Shown here: positions 21,359 to 33,341 of the stretch, piece by piece
Position numbering within the stretch: the first letter of the stretch is position 1
Layout: each line of letters begins with the position of its first letter
Assembly: GCF_000282215.1 (NCBI RefSeq)
Contig: NZ_AKJS01000102.1
Span: 1 to 52,766 of the forward strand
DNA: 52,766 nucleotides
Direction of reading: 5' to 3'
From: Pseudomonas sp. GM21
Lineage (GTDB): Bacteria > Pseudomonadota > Gammaproteobacteria > Pseudomonadales > Pseudomonadaceae
Made by a program: the position numbers and the translations under genes
Notes under the pieces: generated by a model
Seen by the model: the letters and a program-made list of their open reading frames with translations, nothing else
Databases searched by the model: none
What the model was told of the DNA's origin: nothing

Positions 21359-22822
21359 TCAACCCGCCAACCCGGCCTGTTGAACCAGCACCAGCAATGG
21401 CTGAGGATACAGACCGAGGAAGAACGCCAGTGCCGCGATGGCCAGCAGCATCACGCCGCCTGCACGTTGTTCCCAGTGCAGTTGCGCATCGTGGCGACGC
21501 AGGTTCGGTTCGATCAGGAACAGCGTGACCATCACACGCAGGTAGTAGAAAACGCCGATGGCGCTGCCCAGTACCAGGGAGCCGACCAGCCACCACTGAT
21601 GCGACTCGACGCCGGTGGCAATGATGTAGAACTTGCCGATGAAGCCCGCGGTGAGCGGGATACCGGCCAGGGACAGCATCATCACGGTCAGTACGGCGGT
21701 CAGGTACGGACGGCGCCAGAACAGGCCGCGGTATTCGTACAGGGCATCCGCGTCACGGCCGTTGTATGGCGAGGACATCAGGGTGATCACGCCGAAGGCG
21801 CCGAGGCTGGTGATCACGTAGGTGACCAGGTACACGCCAATGGCTTCCACGGCCAGACCCTTGCTCGCCACGAGGGCGATCAGCAGGTAACCGAAGTGGG
21901 CGATGGACGAGTAACCCAGCAGACGCTTGAGGTTGCTTTGGGTCAGTGCCAGCAGGTTACCGAACAGGATCGACGCGATGGCGATGATTGTCAGTACGTC
22001 GCTCAGCACTCCGCTGCTTGCCGCTGGCGAGATCTGGAACAGACGCACCATCACCGCGAACACGGCCACTTTCGAAGCGGTCGCCAGGAACGCGGCCACC
22101 GGTGCCGGAGCACCTTCGTACACGTCCGGGGTCCAGAGGTGGAACGGTACCAGCGACAGCTTGAACGCCAGACCAATCAGCATCATGCCCAGGCCCAGTT
22201 GCGCCAGCGAGCTTGGCAGGCCGGTGGCCGCGAGGGCGTGGCCGATACCGCTGAAGCTCAGGCTGCCCGAATCGGCATACAGCAGCGCCATGCCGAACAA
22301 CAGGAAGGCAGAACCGGCGGCCGACAGCACCATGTACTTGATACCGGCTTCCAGCGAACGCTTGTTGAAGAAGGCATAGGCCACCAGACCGTAGACCGGC
22401 ACCGACAGCAGCTCCAGACCGACGAACAAACCGGCCAGGTGCTGCGCGCTGACCAGAACCAGGCCACCGGCGGCGGACATCAGAATCAGCAGGTACAGTT
22501 CTTCACGGTTGCCCGGGTAACCCGAACCGCCATCGCCGAGGTAGGCGTGGGCGAGGGTCACACACGCGAGGGTGGCGACCAGGATCAGCGCCATGTACAA
22601 GCAGGCAAAACTATCGATTTGCAGCAGCGGGGTCACGGCCAATGGCGCGACTTTCAGGGCCGGCAGGATCGACAGCAACGCCAGGTTCAGGCCCGCCACG
22701 GAAATCAGGAAGGTCTGCGAGTGGTTGCGGCGCCAGGCAATCGCCAGCATCACCACGATGATCGTGGCGCTGGTGATCAACAACGGCGCTAGCGCGATAA
22801 AGTGTTGAGTCGTGAATTCCAT
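21359..22822 (-). CDS. nuoN: NADH-quinone oxidoreductase subunit N
   Basis: A 487-residue antiporter-like membrane subunit of complex I, one of three proton-pumping units in the membrane arm. About 14 hydrophobic helices; conserved Lys and Pro in [19 protein letters not shown]. The start is set at M-E-F-T-T-Q-H-F (22822), because the 21 residues before it are polar and overlap the nuoM end. Last gene of the operon, 7 bases after nuoM. Confidence 0.96.
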   Translation of the reverse strand: MEFTTQHFIALAPLLITSATIIVVMLAIAWRRNHSQTFLISVAGLNLALLSILPALKVAPLAVTPLLQIDSFACLYMALILVATLACVTLAHAYLGDGGSGYPGNREELYLLILMSAAGGLVLVSAQHLAGLFVGLELLSVPVYGLVAYAFFNKRSLEAGIKYMVLSAAGSAFLLFGMALLYADSGSLSFSGIGHALAATGLPSSLAQLGLGMMLIGLAFKLSLVPFHLWTPDVYEGAPAPVAAFLATASKVAVFAVMVRLFQISPAASSGVLSDVLTIIAIASILFGNLLALTQSNLKRLLGYSSIAHFGYLLIALVASKGLAVEAIGVYLVTYVITSLGAFGVITLMSSPYNGRDADALYEYRGLFWRRPYLTAVLTVMMLSLAGIPLTAGFIGKFYIIATGVESHQWWLVGSLVLGSAIGVFYYLRVMVTLFLIEPNLRRHDAQLHWEQRAGGVMLLAIAALAFFLGLYPQPLLVLVQQAGLAG

Positions 22823-22829
22823 AGCGCTC

Positions 22830-24362
22830 TTACCGGGCCGAAGCGAGTTGAGTGAAGGCGGTGCCGAGCCACTGCTGCACGCCATGCATCGTCGCGGCAG
22901 AGGTATCGAGGAACGGTTGCGGGTACACGCCGATGTAAATCAGCAGCGCCGCCAGACCGACCACCATGATCATTTCGCGACCATCCATGCCATGCATCAC
23001 CGCGTCCGACTTGGACGGGCCGAAGTAGGCACGGTGGATCATGATCAGCGAGTAGACCGAACCGAACACCAGGCCGGACGTTGCGATCACGGTGATCCAC
23101 GGCGCAGCAGGGAAGGTGCCGATCAGGATCAGGAACTCACCGACGAAGTTACCGGTACCCGGCAAGCCCAGGGACGCAGCCGCGAAGAACAGGCTGATGG
23201 CCGGAAGGTAAGCGATCTTCGACCACAGGCCACCCATTTCACGCATGTCGCGGGTGTGAGTGCGCTCGTACAACTGACCGCTGAGGATAAAGAGTGCTGC
23301 CGCCGACAGACCGTGCGCCAGCATCTGCATCACTGTGCCCTGCAGCGCCAGTTGGCTGCCGGAGTAGATACCGATCAACACGAAGCCCATGTGGGAAACG
23401 GAGGAGTAGGCGATCAGACGCTTGATGTCGGTTTGGGCGAAGGCCAGGAACGCACCGTAGAAGATCCCGATCAGACCCAGGGTCATGGCGAACGGCGCGA
23501 ACTCGGCCGAGGCATTTGGGAATAGCGGCAGGGCGAAACGCAGCAGACCGTAAGCCGCCGTCTTCAACAAGATACCGGCCAGGTCGACCGAACCTGCGGT
23601 TGGCGCCTGGGCGTGAGCGTCAGGCAACCAGGAGTGGAACGGTACGACTGGCAGCTTCACCGCGAAGGCGATGAAGAAGCCGAGCATCAGGATGTACTCG
23701 GTGGTCATCGACATCTTGGTTTTCAACAGGTCGGCGTAGTTGAAAGTAATCACGCCGGTGTCGTTGAAGTTGACCAGGACCAGACCCAGGATCGCCACCA
23801 ACATGATCAGGCCGGACGCCTGAGTGAAGATGAAGAACTTGGTCGCCGCATAGATCCGGGTTTTCTTGCCGTCCGAAGAACTGTGACCCCAGAGCGCGAT
23901 GAGGAAGTACATCGGCACCAGCATCATTTCCCAGAAGAAGAAGAACATGAACAGGTCGAGGGCGAGGAACACGCCGACGACACCGCCCAGGATCCACATC
24001 AGGTTCAAGTGGAAGAAGCCAACGTGACGTTGAATCTCTTTCCACGAGCAGAGGACCGAGAGAACGCCCAGCAGACCGGTCAGCATGATCATCAGCAGCG
24101 ACAGGCCATCGAGGGCCAGGTGCACGCTGATGCCGAAACGCTGGATCCAGATGTGCTTGAACTCAAGCGCCCAGGTCGGATCGGCGCCAGGCGCCGGGGC
24201 TAATGAATAGTCACCGTTGGCCCACAGCCAAAGGCCGAGGGCGAGCAACAGGGACATGGTGATCAGCGCAATCCAGCGCGGGAGGGTGGAGCTGAAGCGC
24301 TCACCCATCCAGCACAGCAGGCCGCCGATGAAGGGGATCAGGATTAGCCAAGGCAGAATCAT
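22830..24362 (-). CDS. nuoM: NADH-quinone oxidoreductase subunit M
   Basis: A 510-residue antiporter-like proton-pumping subunit of complex I. The Lys-bearing segment [18 protein letters not shown] is characteristic, as is a periplasmic loop with W-A-L-E-F near residue 64. Start M-I-L-P-W-L-I-L at 24362, 40 bases after nuoL. Confidence 0.97.
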   Translation of the reverse strand: MILPWLILIPFIGGLLCWMGERFSSTLPRWIALITMSLLLALGLWLWANGDYSLAPAPGADPTWALEFKHIWIQRFGISVHLALDGLSLLMIMLTGLLGVLSVLCSWKEIQRHVGFFHLNLMWILGGVVGVFLALDLFMFFFFWEMMLVPMYFLIALWGHSSSDGKKTRIYAATKFFIFTQASGLIMLVAILGLVLVNFNDTGVITFNYADLLKTKMSMTTEYILMLGFFIAFAVKLPVVPFHSWLPDAHAQAPTAGSVDLAGILLKTAAYGLLRFALPLFPNASAEFAPFAMTLGLIGIFYGAFLAFAQTDIKRLIAYSSVSHMGFVLIGIYSGSQLALQGTVMQMLAHGLSAAALFILSGQLYERTHTRDMREMGGLWSKIAYLPAISLFFAAASLGLPGTGNFVGEFLILIGTFPAAPWITVIATSGLVFGSVYSLIMIHRAYFGPSKSDAVMHGMDGREMIMVVGLAALLIYIGVYPQPFLDTSAATMHGVQQWLGTAFTQLASAR

Positions 24363-24402
24363 GACGGGCTCAATTCCTTTCGCAAGTTCGCAAGGTTCAT
24401 AT

Positions 24403-26256
24403 TCAGACCGCTACCAGCACGATGGCGCCGATGACCAGCACGGAGCCGGCTGCCATCGATGCCGCGTACCAACGCAGTTGACCGGTTTCGGTACGGCTCA
24501 GGGCGGTGTGACCGCCTTTGGCCATACGCGGGATCAGACCGATGGTCTGGTCGAGCGGGTCTCTGCGCAGTACGTGGCTGATCGCCAGGTATGGCTTGAC
24601 GAACAGTTTGTCGTAGATCCAGTCGAAGCCCCAGGCAGCGAACCACCAGGCCGAAAGGAAGCGGCCGATGCCGCTGTTGGCGATTGCAGTGACGAAGCGA
24701 CGCTTGCCGAGGAACAGCAGCGCGGCCAGCAGGATACCGGCCAGGGCGATGGCGCCCGAAGCGATTTCCAGACTGTGCTTGGCTTCGCCGCCGGCATGGC
24801 CGACGCTTTCCGGCAACACACCGTGCAGTGGCGGAACGATCATCGCGCCGATGGCGGTGGACAATACGATCAGCACCGACAGTGGCAGCCAGTGAGCAAT
24901 GCCGTGACCGGCGTGCGCTTCGGTCTTCGCTTCACCGTGGAACGCGATGAAGATCAGGCGGAAGGTGTACAGCGACGTCATGAACGCGCCGACCAGACCT
25001 GCGTACAGTAGACCGTGGTTGCCGCTGGCGAACGCTTCCCAGAGGATTTCGTCCTTGGAGTAGAAACCTGCGGTCACCAGTGGCAGGGCTGCCAGAGCGG
25101 CACCACCGACGATGAAGCTGGCGTAGGCCAGCGGCAGTTTCTTCCACAGACCGCCCATCTTGAAGATGTTCTGCTCGTGGTGGCAGGCAACGATCACCGC
25201 ACCGGATGCAAGGAACAGCAGGGCCTTGAAGAAGGCGTGGGTCATCAGGTGGAAGATCGCGCCGTCCCAGGCACCCACGCCCAGGGCCAGGAACATGTAG
25301 CCGATCTGGCTCATTGTCGAGTAGGCGAGGATACGCTTGATGTCGGTTTGTACCAGAGCGGCGAAGCCCGCCAGGACCAGGGTCACACCGCCGACCAGGC
25401 CGACCAGGTGCAGGATTTCCGGCGCCAGGGTGAACAGGCCGTGGGTACGGGCGATCAGGTAAACACCAGCGGTCACCATGGTTGCGGCGTGGATCAGTGC
25501 CGAAACCGGGGTAGGACCGGCCATCGCATCCGCCAGCCAGGTTTGCAGCGGCAGTTGCGCGGATTTACCGACAGCGCCACCCAGCAGCATCAGGGTGGCC
25601 ATGACCATCCAGAAGTCGCCGGCCTGGAATTTCTGCGGTGCCAGCACCAGCAGTTCCTGGACGTTCAGCGTACCCAGTTGAGCGAACAGGATGAACAGGC
25701 CGATGGCCATGAACACGTCGCCGATACGGGTCACGATGAACGCCTTGAGTGCCGCGTTACCGTTGTTGCGGTTGCTGTAGTAGAAACCGATCAACAGGTA
25801 CGAGCACAGGCCCACGCCTTCCCAGCCGAAGTACAGGAACAACAGGTTATCGCCCAGGACCAGGAACAGCATGCTGGCGATAAACAGGTTGGTGTAGGCG
25901 AAGAAGCGCGAGTAACCGGCTTCACCGCGCATGTACCAGGACGCGAACAGGTGGATCAGGAAGCCGACACCCACGACCACACCGAGCATGGTCACGGACA
26001 GGCCATCGAGGTACAGCGCGAAGTTCGGCGTAAAGCCTTCCACCGCCATCCACTGCCACAACACCTGGGTGTAGTGACCGCCTTCCGGCGGGGCGACGTT
26101 GAATTGCCAGATCACATAGGCTGTGACGATGGCCGACAGACCGATGGAACCGACGCCGATCAGCGCCGACAGGTTTTCCGAGAGGCGGCCGCGTGAGAAC
26201 GCCAGCAGCAGGAAACCTATAAGGGGGAATACGAAAGTCAGATAGAGAAGATTCAT
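24403..26256 (-). CDS. nuoL: NADH-quinone oxidoreductase subunit L
   Basis: A 617-residue distal proton-pumping subunit of complex I with the long lateral helix at the C-terminus. Family segments F-V-G-W-E-type ([17 protein letters not shown]) and [16 protein letters not shown] are present. ATG at 26256 overlaps the nuoK stop by 4 bases. Confidence 0.97.
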   Translation of the reverse strand: MNLLYLTFVFPLIGFLLLAFSRGRLSENLSALIGVGSIGLSAIVTAYVIWQFNVAPPEGGHYTQVLWQWMAVEGFTPNFALYLDGLSVTMLGVVVGVGFLIHLFASWYMRGEAGYSRFFAYTNLFIASMLFLVLGDNLLFLYFGWEGVGLCSYLLIGFYYSNRNNGNAALKAFIVTRIGDVFMAIGLFILFAQLGTLNVQELLVLAPQKFQAGDFWMVMATLMLLGGAVGKSAQLPLQTWLADAMAGPTPVSALIHAATMVTAGVYLIARTHGLFTLAPEILHLVGLVGGVTLVLAGFAALVQTDIKRILAYSTMSQIGYMFLALGVGAWDGAIFHLMTHAFFKALLFLASGAVIVACHHEQNIFKMGGLWKKLPLAYASFIVGGAALAALPLVTAGFYSKDEILWEAFASGNHGLLYAGLVGAFMTSLYTFRLIFIAFHGEAKTEAHAGHGIAHWLPLSVLIVLSTAIGAMIVPPLHGVLPESVGHAGGEAKHSLEIASGAIALAGILLAALLFLGKRRFVTAIANSGIGRFLSAWWFAAWGFDWIYDKLFVKPYLAISHVLRRDPLDQTIGLIPRMAKGGHTALSRTETGQLRWYAASMAAGSVLVIGAIVLVAV

Positions 26257-26561
26257 CCGCGCATCTCGCTGGCAGCGTCGATATCGAGAGTGTGGAAGCG
26301 GCGGTACAGCTGCAACAGAATCGCCAGGCCGATACTGGCCTCGGCGGCTGCCAGGCTGATCACCAGGATGAACATGATCTGTCCATCCGGCTGCGCCCAG
26401 CGGCTACCGGCAACGATGAACGCCAGTGCGGAGGCATTCATCATGACCTCCAGGCTCATCAGCACGAAAAGAATGTTGCGGCGGACCATCAGGCCGACCA
26501 GACCGAGGCAGAACAGGATGCCGGCGACCGCCAGACCATGCTCCATAGGGATAGCAGGCAT
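26253..26561 (-). CDS. nuoK: NADH-quinone oxidoreductase subunit K
   Basis: A 102-residue subunit with three helices; conserved Glu in S-L-E-V-M-M-N and A-A-A-E-A-S-I-G are part of the proton path. The start at 26561 is chosen because AAGGAG stands 8 bases before it; the ATG at 26567 is only 2 bases from that site, too close to use. Confidence 0.94.
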   Translation of the reverse strand: MPAIPMEHGLAVAGILFCLGLVGLMVRRNILFVLMSLEVMMNASALAFIVAGSRWAQPDGQIMFILVISLAAAEASIGLAILLQLYRRFHTLDIDAASEMRG

Positions 26562-26563
26562 CG

Positions 26564-27067
26564 TCATTGCTCCTTGGCTTCGTTGCGGCCCAAGTGGAAC
26601 GCCGTGACGGCTGCGGCGAGCAGCAACATCGAGGCGAGTTCGACCACCAGCAGGTACGGACCGAACAGGCTGATGCCAACGGCCTTGGCGTCTACGGTGG
26701 TGTGGCCGATGGCCTGGCCGCTCTGATGAGCGAACAGTACGTACAGCAGTTCACCCAGCAGCAATGCGCCGAGAATCACGGGGCCGAGCCAGATACCGGG
26801 CTTGAGCCAGACGCGCTCTTGCTGAACCGAGGCGGGCCCCAGGTTCAACATCATCACCACGAACACGAACAGCACCATGATGGCGCCAGCGTAGGCGATC
26901 ACTTCCAGTACACCGGCAAACGGTGCGCCGAGGGCGAAGAACGTCATGGCCACGGCGATCAGTGAAATGATCAGGTAGAGCAGGGCGTGCACAGGGTTGG
27001 TGTTGGTGATCACGCGAAGCGTGGACACCACAGCGATACCCGATGCGAAATAGAAAGCGAATTCCAT
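26564..27067 (-). CDS. nuoJ: NADH-quinone oxidoreductase subunit J
   Basis: A 167-residue membrane subunit with five hydrophobic helices. The third carries the conserved [19 protein letters not shown] segment with the pi-bulge region near Y-A-G-A. It sits between nuoI and nuoK, with 9 bases to nuoI. Confidence 0.95.
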   Translation of the reverse strand: MEFAFYFASGIAVVSTLRVITNTNPVHALLYLIISLIAVAMTFFALGAPFAGVLEVIAYAGAIMVLFVFVVMMLNLGPASVQQERVWLKPGIWLGPVILGALLLGELLYVLFAHQSGQAIGHTTVDAKAVGISLFGPYLLVVELASMLLLAAAVTAFHLGRNEAKEQ

Positions 27068-27076
27068 CTTTCTTCC

Positions 27077-27622
27077 TTAAGGCAGCAAGCTCTTCACGTT
27101 GATCGGCTGGGCTTCATTCTGCGCGGAGCCTTTGGGCTTCCCGGCAATCGCCATACCTGCAACACGATAGAAGTTGTAATCAGGGTTTTTGCCGGGGCCG
27201 GAGATCAGCAGATCTTCTTTCTCGTAAACCAGGTCCTGACGTTTGAACTCGGCCATTTCGAAATCCGGTGTCAGCTGGATCGCGGTGGTCGGGCAGGCTT
27301 CCTCGCAGAGGCCGCAGAAAATGCAGCGCGAGAAGTTGATGCGGAAGAAGTCCGGGTACCAGCGACCGTCTTCGGTTTCAGCTTTCTGCAGCGAGATGCA
27401 ACCAACCGGGCACGCCACGGCGCACAGGTTGCAGGCTACACAACGTTCTTCGCCATCAGGGTCACGGGTCAGGACGATACGGCCACGGTAGCGCGGTGGC
27501 AGGTACACGGCTTCTTCCGGGTACTGCAGCGTGTCGCGCTTGCGGAAGGCGTGGCCGAAAATCATCACCAGGCTGCGAAGCTGGGTGAAGAAGCCATGCA
27601 CGATGTCAAATATGTACTTCAT
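27077..27622 (-). CDS. nuoI: NADH-quinone oxidoreductase subunit I (two 4Fe-4S clusters)
   Basis: A 181-residue iron-sulfur subunit linking the peripheral arm to the quinone site. Two ferredoxin motifs are visible: [12 protein letters not shown] and [13 protein letters not shown], which bind clusters N6a and N6b. Start at 27622, 12 bases after nuoH. Confidence 0.97.
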   Translation of the reverse strand: MKYIFDIVHGFFTQLRSLVMIFGHAFRKRDTLQYPEEAVYLPPRYRGRIVLTRDPDGEERCVACNLCAVACPVGCISLQKAETEDGRWYPDFFRINFSRCIFCGLCEEACPTTAIQLTPDFEMAEFKRQDLVYEKEDLLISGPGKNPDYNFYRVAGMAIAGKPKGSAQNEAQPINVKSLLP

Positions 27623-27634
27623 GATTCTCTATCC

Positions 27635-28642
27635 TCACTGAGCCGCGACGGCGGGCGTGTTGAGCAACACGATCGCAGCGGTCACCAGCATGTTGACGAG
27701 GGTCAGCGGCAGGCAGAACTTCCAGCTGAAATCCATCACTTGGTCATACCGTGGGCGCGGAATCGAAGCGCGCAACAGGATGAAGATCATGATGAAGAAC
27801 GCGGTTTTCATCGCGAACCAGATGAACGGGATCTGCGGCAGAATGCCGAACGGACCGTGCCAGCCACCGAAGAACAAGGTCACCAGCAGCGCCGAAATCA
27901 GCACGATGCCGATGTACTCGCCGACGAAGAACATGCCCCATTTCATGCCGGCGTATTCAATGTGGTAACCGTCGGCCAGTTCCTGTTCCGCTTCCGGCTG
28001 GTCGAACGGGTGACGGTGAGTCACGGCGACGCCAGCGATGAAGAAGGTCAGGAAACCGAAGATCTGCGGAATGATGAACCACAGGTTCTGGGCCTGGTAA
28101 TCAACGATGTCGCGCATGTTGAACGAGCCGACCTGAATCACGATGCCCATCAGCGACAGGCCCATGAACACTTCGTACGACACGGTTTGTGCCGAGGCCC
28201 GCAAGCTGCCCAGCAGGGCGAACTTGTTGTTACTCGACCAACCGGCGAACAACACCGCGTAGACCGACAGACCGGCCATGGCGAAGAAGAACAGGATACC
28301 GATGTTCAGATCCGCCACGCCCCAGGTCGGGGTGATCGGGATGATCGCGAAGGCAATCAGCAGGGCGCTCATGGCCACGACCGGTGCCAGGGTGAAGATC
28401 ATCTTGTCGGCGAACGGCGGGGTCCAGTCTTCCTTGAAGAACATCTTGATCATGTCGGCGGCGATCTGGAACGCGCCGAACGGGCCGACGCGGTTCGGAC
28501 CGTAACGGTCCTGCCAGAGGGCGAGCAAACGACGCTCGACCCAGCTCAGCAACGCGCCGCACACCACCACGGCGAGCAGAATCACGATGGCCTGAATGAC
28601 TGCGATGATCACGTCGATCACTTCAGGAGTGAACCAAGTCAT
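27635..28642 (-). CDS. nuoH: NADH-quinone oxidoreductase subunit H
   Basis: A 335-residue membrane subunit that forms part of the quinone chamber. Conserved segments: [20 protein letters not shown] near the start, and the acidic loop [14 protein letters not shown] overlaps the nuoG stop by 4 bases. Confidence 0.97.
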   Translation of the reverse strand: MTWFTPEVIDVIIAVIQAIVILLAVVVCGALLSWVERRLLALWQDRYGPNRVGPFGAFQIAADMIKMFFKEDWTPPFADKMIFTLAPVVAMSALLIAFAIIPITPTWGVADLNIGILFFFAMAGLSVYAVLFAGWSSNNKFALLGSLRASAQTVSYEVFMGLSLMGIVIQVGSFNMRDIVDYQAQNLWFIIPQIFGFLTFFIAGVAVTHRHPFDQPEAEQELADGYHIEYAGMKWGMFFVGEYIGIVLISALLVTLFFGGWHGPFGILPQIPFIWFAMKTAFFIMIFILLRASIPRPRYDQVMDFSWKFCLPLTLVNMLVTAAIVLLNTPAVAAQ

Positions 28643-31353
28643 TGCGCTGCCTCCTGCAGACCGTCAACGGATTTGCCAAAGATCGCTGGCGGAATGCCGG
28701 CGATGCCCGCAGGCAATGCAACCAGACCGGCACCCAGCTCTTCATTGATGCGCAGCGGCAGACGCAGGGTCTGGCCAGCCACGTTCAAGCTGAGCATGGC
28801 GCCATCGTTGACACCCAGACGATCAGCTTCGGACTTGGCCAAGGCGACGTAGGCGGCCGGGATGCGTTCCTGAACCGGTGCGGCTTTCGAAGAGTTCTCT
28901 TCGCTGCCGAGCAGGTGGAAGAACGGCACAACCTGCCAGGTGCCCGGAGCCGGGTTGAACGCACGCGGAACAGCGGCGAACCAGTTCAGCGAATCACCGG
29001 TGCTTTCGATCAGGCGGGTGCCCGGGTCGCCAGCGCGGATGTGACCACCGACTTCGTCCTGGAACTTGTTCCAGGCTTGCGGCGAGTTCCAGCCCGGAGA
29101 CCAGGCGAATGGCACTTGCTGACGCGGTTCGACCGAGCCCGAGTAACCTTCCATCGAGAAGTTGAACGCGGTGTCGTTGTCTTGCGGGGTACGCGGTTCG
29201 TGCACGTTGATGTCAGCGCGCATGGCGGTACGACCGGAGTAACGCAACGGTTCGCGGGCCAGTTTCATACCCTTGATGCGGAACGCGGCGGACGGTGCGG
29301 CATCAACGATACGCGCCAGTTGCGGCGTGCTCGAAGCGACGGCAGCGGTGACGTGATCGAGCTGGGTCCAGTTGATCGGCTGGTTCAGCAGGGTGGCGCG
29401 CAGGGCATGCAGCCAGCGCCAGCCTTCGTGAACCAGGATGCTGGCGTCCATGTATTTCGGATCGAAGACCTGGAAGAAGCGCTGGGCGCGGCCTTCCTGG
29501 CTAACGAGGGTACCGTCGCCTTCAGCGAAACTGGCGGCTGGCAGAACCAGGTGCGCGCGATCGCTGGTTGCGGTTTTTTGATGGTCGGCAACGATCACCA
29601 CTTTCGCGGCGGTTAATGCAGCATCAACCTTGGCTTTATCGGTGCGGGTGTACAGATCGTTTTCCAGCACGACGATGGCGTCAGCACCGCCAGAGATCAC
29701 CGCTTGCAGCGCAGCGTCGACCGAGTCACCACCGAGCATGGCCAGGCCGAGGCTGTTGGCCTCTGGCACGATCAGGCTGATGGAGCCGTTCTTCTCGCGC
29801 AGCTTCAGGGCTTTGGCGATGTTTGCAGCGGCTTCGATCAGCGCCTTGGAACCCAACGAGGTACCGGCAATGATCAATGGACGCTTGGCCGCGAGCAGGG
29901 CGTCGGCAATGCGCTTGGCCAGTTCAAGGGCTTCAGCATCCAGGCCTTCAACCGCTGGGGCACTGGCGTCGAGGGCGTGAGCCACGGCGAAACCGATGCG
30001 GGCCAGGTCGTCCGGTGCTGCGTGAACGCATTCTTCAGCGATGTCGTCGAGCTTGGTTTCAGCCAGGCTGGCGATGAACAGCGGGTTCAGCGCGTGCTGA
30101 CCGATGTTCTTCACGGCGGCGTCGAGCCAAGGCTGAACGCGCATGGCATCGGCCATGTCTTCGGCTTTGCCTTTGACCGACTGACGCAGGGACAGGGCCA
30201 TACGGGCCGCAGTCTGGGTCAGGTCTTCACCGAGGACGAAGATTGCATCGTGGTCTTCGATGTCGCGCATGTTCGGGATCGGCAGCGGGCTGTCGTTCAG
30301 CACCTGCATGACCAGACGAATGCGCTCCAGCTCAGCGGCTTCGATACCGGAGTAGAAGTGCTCGGCGCCCACCAGTTCGCGCAACGCGTAGTTGCTTTCG
30401 AGGCTGGCACGCGGCGAACCGATGCCGACGATGTTGCGACCGCGCAGCAGGTCAGCGGCTTTATCCAGCGCTTCGTCTAGGCTCAGCTTGGAGCCGTTGG
30501 CCAGCAAAGGCTGACGCGGGCGATCTTCGCGGTTGACGTAGCCGTAGCCGAAACGGCCACGGTCGCACAGGAAGTACTGGTTGACCGAACCGTTGAAGCG
30601 GTTTTCGATACGACGCAGTTCACCGTAGCGCTCGCCCGGGGAGATGTTGCAACCGCTGGAGCAGCCATGGCAGATGCTCGGCGAGAACTGCATGTCCCAC
30701 TTGCGGTTGTAGCGCTCGGAGTGAGTCTTGTCGGTGAACACACCGGTCGGGCAGACCTCGGTGAGGTTGCCGGAGAACTCGCTTTCCAGGGTGCCGTCTT
30801 CAACGCGACCGAAGTACACGTTGTCGTGGGCACCGAACACACCGAGGTCGGTGCCGCCGGCATAGTCCTTATAGAAACGCACGCAGCGGTAGCAAGCGAT
30901 GCAGCGGTTCATTTCGTGGGAAATGAACGGGCCCAGTTGCTGGTTCTGGTGGGTACGCTTGGTGAAGCGGTAACGGCGCTCGTTGTGGCCGGTCATTACC
31001 GTCATGTCTTGCAGGTGGCAGTGACCGCCTTCTTCACAGACCGGGCAGTCGTGAGGGTGGTTGGTCATCAGCCATTCGACAACACTGGCGCGGAAGGCCT
31101 TGGATTCTTCATCTTCGATGGAGATCCAGGTGCCATCGGTGGCGGGGGTCATGCAGGACATGACGATACGACCACGGGTGTCGTTCTCGTCGGTGTACTG
31201 CTTGACCGCGCACTGGCGGCAAGCGCCAACGCTGCCAAGGGCTGGGTGCCAGCAGAAATACGGGATATCGAGGCCTAGCGACAGACACGCCTGTAACAGG
31301 TTGTCTGCCCCATCGACTTCGAGCTCTTTGCCGTCTACGTGGATAGTGGCCAT
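28639..31353 (-). CDS. nuoG: NADH-quinone oxidoreductase subunit G
   Basis: A 904-residue largest peripheral subunit. The N-terminal 2Fe-2S domain has [15 protein letters not shown]; next come [12 protein letters not shown] and [10 protein letters not shown] for 4Fe-4S clusters; then C-H-G-C-S-S-G-C for the extra N7-type cluster. The rest is a molybdopterin-oxidoreductase-like fold without cofactor. It is separated from nuoF by 136 bases containing a hairpin, the largest gap within the operon. Confidence 0.97.
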   Translation of the reverse strand: MATIHVDGKELEVDGADNLLQACLSLGLDIPYFCWHPALGSVGACRQCAVKQYTDENDTRGRIVMSCMTPATDGTWISIEDEESKAFRASVVEWLMTNHPHDCPVCEEGGHCHLQDMTVMTGHNERRYRFTKRTHQNQQLGPFISHEMNRCIACYRCVRFYKDYAGGTDLGVFGAHDNVYFGRVEDGTLESEFSGNLTEVCPTGVFTDKTHSERYNRKWDMQFSPSICHGCSSGCNISPGERYGELRRIENRFNGSVNQYFLCDRGRFGYGYVNREDRPRQPLLANGSKLSLDEALDKAADLLRGRNIVGIGSPRASLESNYALRELVGAEHFYSGIEAAELERIRLVMQVLNDSPLPIPNMRDIEDHDAIFVLGEDLTQTAARMALSLRQSVKGKAEDMADAMRVQPWLDAAVKNIGQHALNPLFIASLAETKLDDIAEECVHAAPDDLARIGFAVAHALDASAPAVEGLDAEALELAKRIADALLAAKRPLIIAGTSLGSKALIEAAANIAKALKLREKNGSISLIVPEANSLGLAMLGGDSVDAALQAVISGGADAIVVLENDLYTRTDKAKVDAALTAAKVVIVADHQKTATSDRAHLVLPAASFAEGDGTLVSQEGRAQRFFQVFDPKYMDASILVHEGWRWLHALRATLLNQPINWTQLDHVTAAVASSTPQLARIVDAAPSAAFRIKGMKLAREPLRYSGRTAMRADINVHEPRTPQDNDTAFNFSMEGYSGSVEPRQQVPFAWSPGWNSPQAWNKFQDEVGGHIRAGDPGTRLIESTGDSLNWFAAVPRAFNPAPGTWQVVPFFHLLGSEENSSKAAPVQERIPAAYVALAKSEADRLGVNDGAMLSLNVAGQTLRLPLRINEELGAGLVALPAGIAGIPPAIFGKSVDGLQEAAQ

Positions 31354-31454
31354 GGTTCAAAGTTCTTCGTTGGCCCGGTGTCAGCGGGCGTGGCTAATGG
31401 AATCTTGTATTCGCGTGAATCAACACAGCCGTTAAAGGCGTCATCACACGAGAA

Positions 31455-31483
31455 GGCGAAGGGCACGGACCCTTCGCCTTTTT
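31455..31483. terminator. hairpin between nuoF and nuoG
   Basis: A nine-pair stem GGCGAAGGG with CCCTTCGCC and a six-base loop. Five T follow on the plus strand and two T then C on the minus strand, so in the operon's direction it is at most a weak attenuator or a stabilising structure. Confidence 0.6.
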
Positions 31484-31489
31484 AAGCGT

Positions 31490-32845
31490 TTACGCGCCGA
31501 CTACGATCGGCCTTGCCAGAGGCGGGACGACGGCGCTGGTGGGCGCGATGCCGGCTTCGAACTCATGGCGGAAGTATTTGATTGCGCTGCCCAACGGCTC
31601 CACGGCGCCCGGTGCGTGAGCACAGAAGGTCTTGCCTGGGCCGAGGAAACCGACCAGACCCAGCAGGGTCTCGATATCGCCGGCTTGCCCTTCACCGTTC
31701 TCGATCGCACGCAGGAGCTTGACGCTCCACGGCAAACCGTCACGGCACGGGGTGCAGAAGCCGCAGGATTCGCGGGAGAAGAACTCTTCCATGTTGCGCA
31801 GCAAGGACACCATGTTGACGCTGTCGTCCACCGCCATGGCCAGGCCGGTACCCATACGGGTGCCGACTTTGGCGATGCCGCCGGCGTACATTTGTGCGTC
31901 CAGGTGTTCCGGCAACAGGAAACCGGTACCGGCGCCGCCAGGCTGCCAGCACTTGAGCTTGAAGCCGTCGCGCATGCCGCCGGCGTAGTCTTCGAACAGC
32001 TCGCGACCGGTGACGCCGAATGGCAGTTCCCACAGGCCAGGGTTCTTGACCTTGCCGGAGAAGCCCATGAGCTTGGTGCCCATATCCTCGCTGCCGACCC
32101 GAGCCAACGATTTGTACCAGTCCACGCCGTCGGCGATGATCGCCGGCACGTTGCACAGGGTTTCAACGTTGTTCACGCAAGTAGGCTTGCCCCACACGCC
32201 CACGGCGGCGGGGAAGGGCGGCTTGGAGCGCGGGTTGGCGCGGCGGCCTTCGAGGGAGTTGATCAGTGCGGTTTCTTCACCGCAGATGTAACGCCCGGCG
32301 CCGGTGTGGACGAACAGCTCGAAATCGAAGCCGCTGCCCAGGATGTTTTTACCCAGCAGGCCCGCTGCCTTGGCTTCTTCCACGGCACGGTTGAGGTGCT
32401 TGGCGGCGGTGGTGTACTCGCCACGCAGGAAGATGTAGCCACGGTAGGTTTTCAGCGCGCGAGCACTGATCAGCATGCCTTCGATCAGCAGATGGGGCAG
32501 TTGCTCCATCAGCATGCGGTCTTTCCAGGTGTTCGGCTCCATTTCATCCGCGTTGCACAGCAAGTAGCGGATGTTGATGGATTCGTCTTTGGGCATCAGG
32601 CCCCACTTAACGCCCGTGGGGAAGCCTGCACCGCCGCGACCTTTCAAGCCAGAATCCTTCACGGTCTGGACGATGTCGTCCTGAGCCATGTCGGCGAAAG
32701 CTTTGCGCGCTGCGGCGTAACCGTTTTTGGCCTGGTACTCGTCGAGCCACACGGCTTCGCCGTCGTCACGCAGACGCCAGGTGAGCGGGTGAGTCTCGGC
32801 CGACCGCTTGATGCGGTTGGCAGGGCCGAAGGAAGTCAGGGTCAT
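31490..32845 (-). CDS. nuoF: NADH-quinone oxidoreductase subunit F
   Basis: The 451-residue NADH-oxidising subunit. [10 protein letters not shown] near residue 70 binds FMN/NADH. The C-terminal [12 protein letters not shown] plus a later Cys (T-F-C-A-H) hold the 4Fe-4S cluster N3. It takes electrons from NADH in the cytoplasm. ATG overlaps the nuoE stop by 4 bases. Confidence 0.97.
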   Translation of the reverse strand: MTLTSFGPANRIKRSAETHPLTWRLRDDGEAVWLDEYQAKNGYAAARKAFADMAQDDIVQTVKDSGLKGRGGAGFPTGVKWGLMPKDESINIRYLLCNADEMEPNTWKDRMLMEQLPHLLIEGMLISARALKTYRGYIFLRGEYTTAAKHLNRAVEEAKAAGLLGKNILGSGFDFELFVHTGAGRYICGEETALINSLEGRRANPRSKPPFPAAVGVWGKPTCVNNVETLCNVPAIIADGVDWYKSLARVGSEDMGTKLMGFSGKVKNPGLWELPFGVTGRELFEDYAGGMRDGFKLKCWQPGGAGTGFLLPEHLDAQMYAGGIAKVGTRMGTGLAMAVDDSVNMVSLLRNMEEFFSRESCGFCTPCRDGLPWSVKLLRAIENGEGQAGDIETLLGLVGFLGPGKTFCAHAPGAVEPLGSAIKYFRHEFEAGIAPTSAVVPPLARPIVVGA

Positions 32846-33339
32846 ACGTAGCCCTCGAGCAATTTGGCAACGCCGGCAGGCTGCACATCACCGAAAGTGT
32901 CGTCGTCGATCATCAACGCCGGCGCCTTGTCACAGTTGCCGAGGCAGCAGACCGGCAGAAGGGTGAAACGACCGTCGGCGGTGGTCTGACCCAGGCCGAT
33001 GCCCAGATTGCTCTGGATTTCGCTGACCACGGACTCGTGGCCGCCGATGTAGCAGACCATGCTGTCGCAGACGCGAATGATGTGACGGCCCACTGGCTGA
33101 CGGAAGATCTGGCTATAGAACGTCGCCACGCCTTCTACGTCGCTGGCCGGGATGCCGAGAATCTCGCCGATGGCGTACAGAGCACCATCCGGCACCCAGC
33201 CACGTTCCTTCTGGACGATCTTCAGGGCTTCGATCGACGCCGCGCGCGGGTCTTCGTAGTGATGCAACTCATGCTCGATGGCCGAGCGCTCGGTTTCACT
33301 CAAGGTGAAACGGTCTGTCTGGATAAGCGTGCTGTTCAT
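32842..33339 (-). CDS. nuoE: NADH-quinone oxidoreductase subunit E
   Basis: A 165-residue thioredoxin-like 2Fe-2S subunit (cluster N1a) that works with NuoF. Cluster ligands are C-D-S-M-V-C and C-C-L-G-N-C. Starts 2 bases after nuoCD. Confidence 0.96.
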   Translation of the reverse strand: MNSTLIQTDRFTLSETERSAIEHELHHYEDPRAASIEALKIVQKERGWVPDGALYAIGEILGIPASDVEGVATFYSQIFRQPVGRHIIRVCDSMVCYIGGHESVVSEIQSNLGIGLGQTTADGRFTLLPVCCLGNCDKAPALMIDDDTFGDVQPAGVAKLLEGYV

Positions 33340-33341
33340 GC

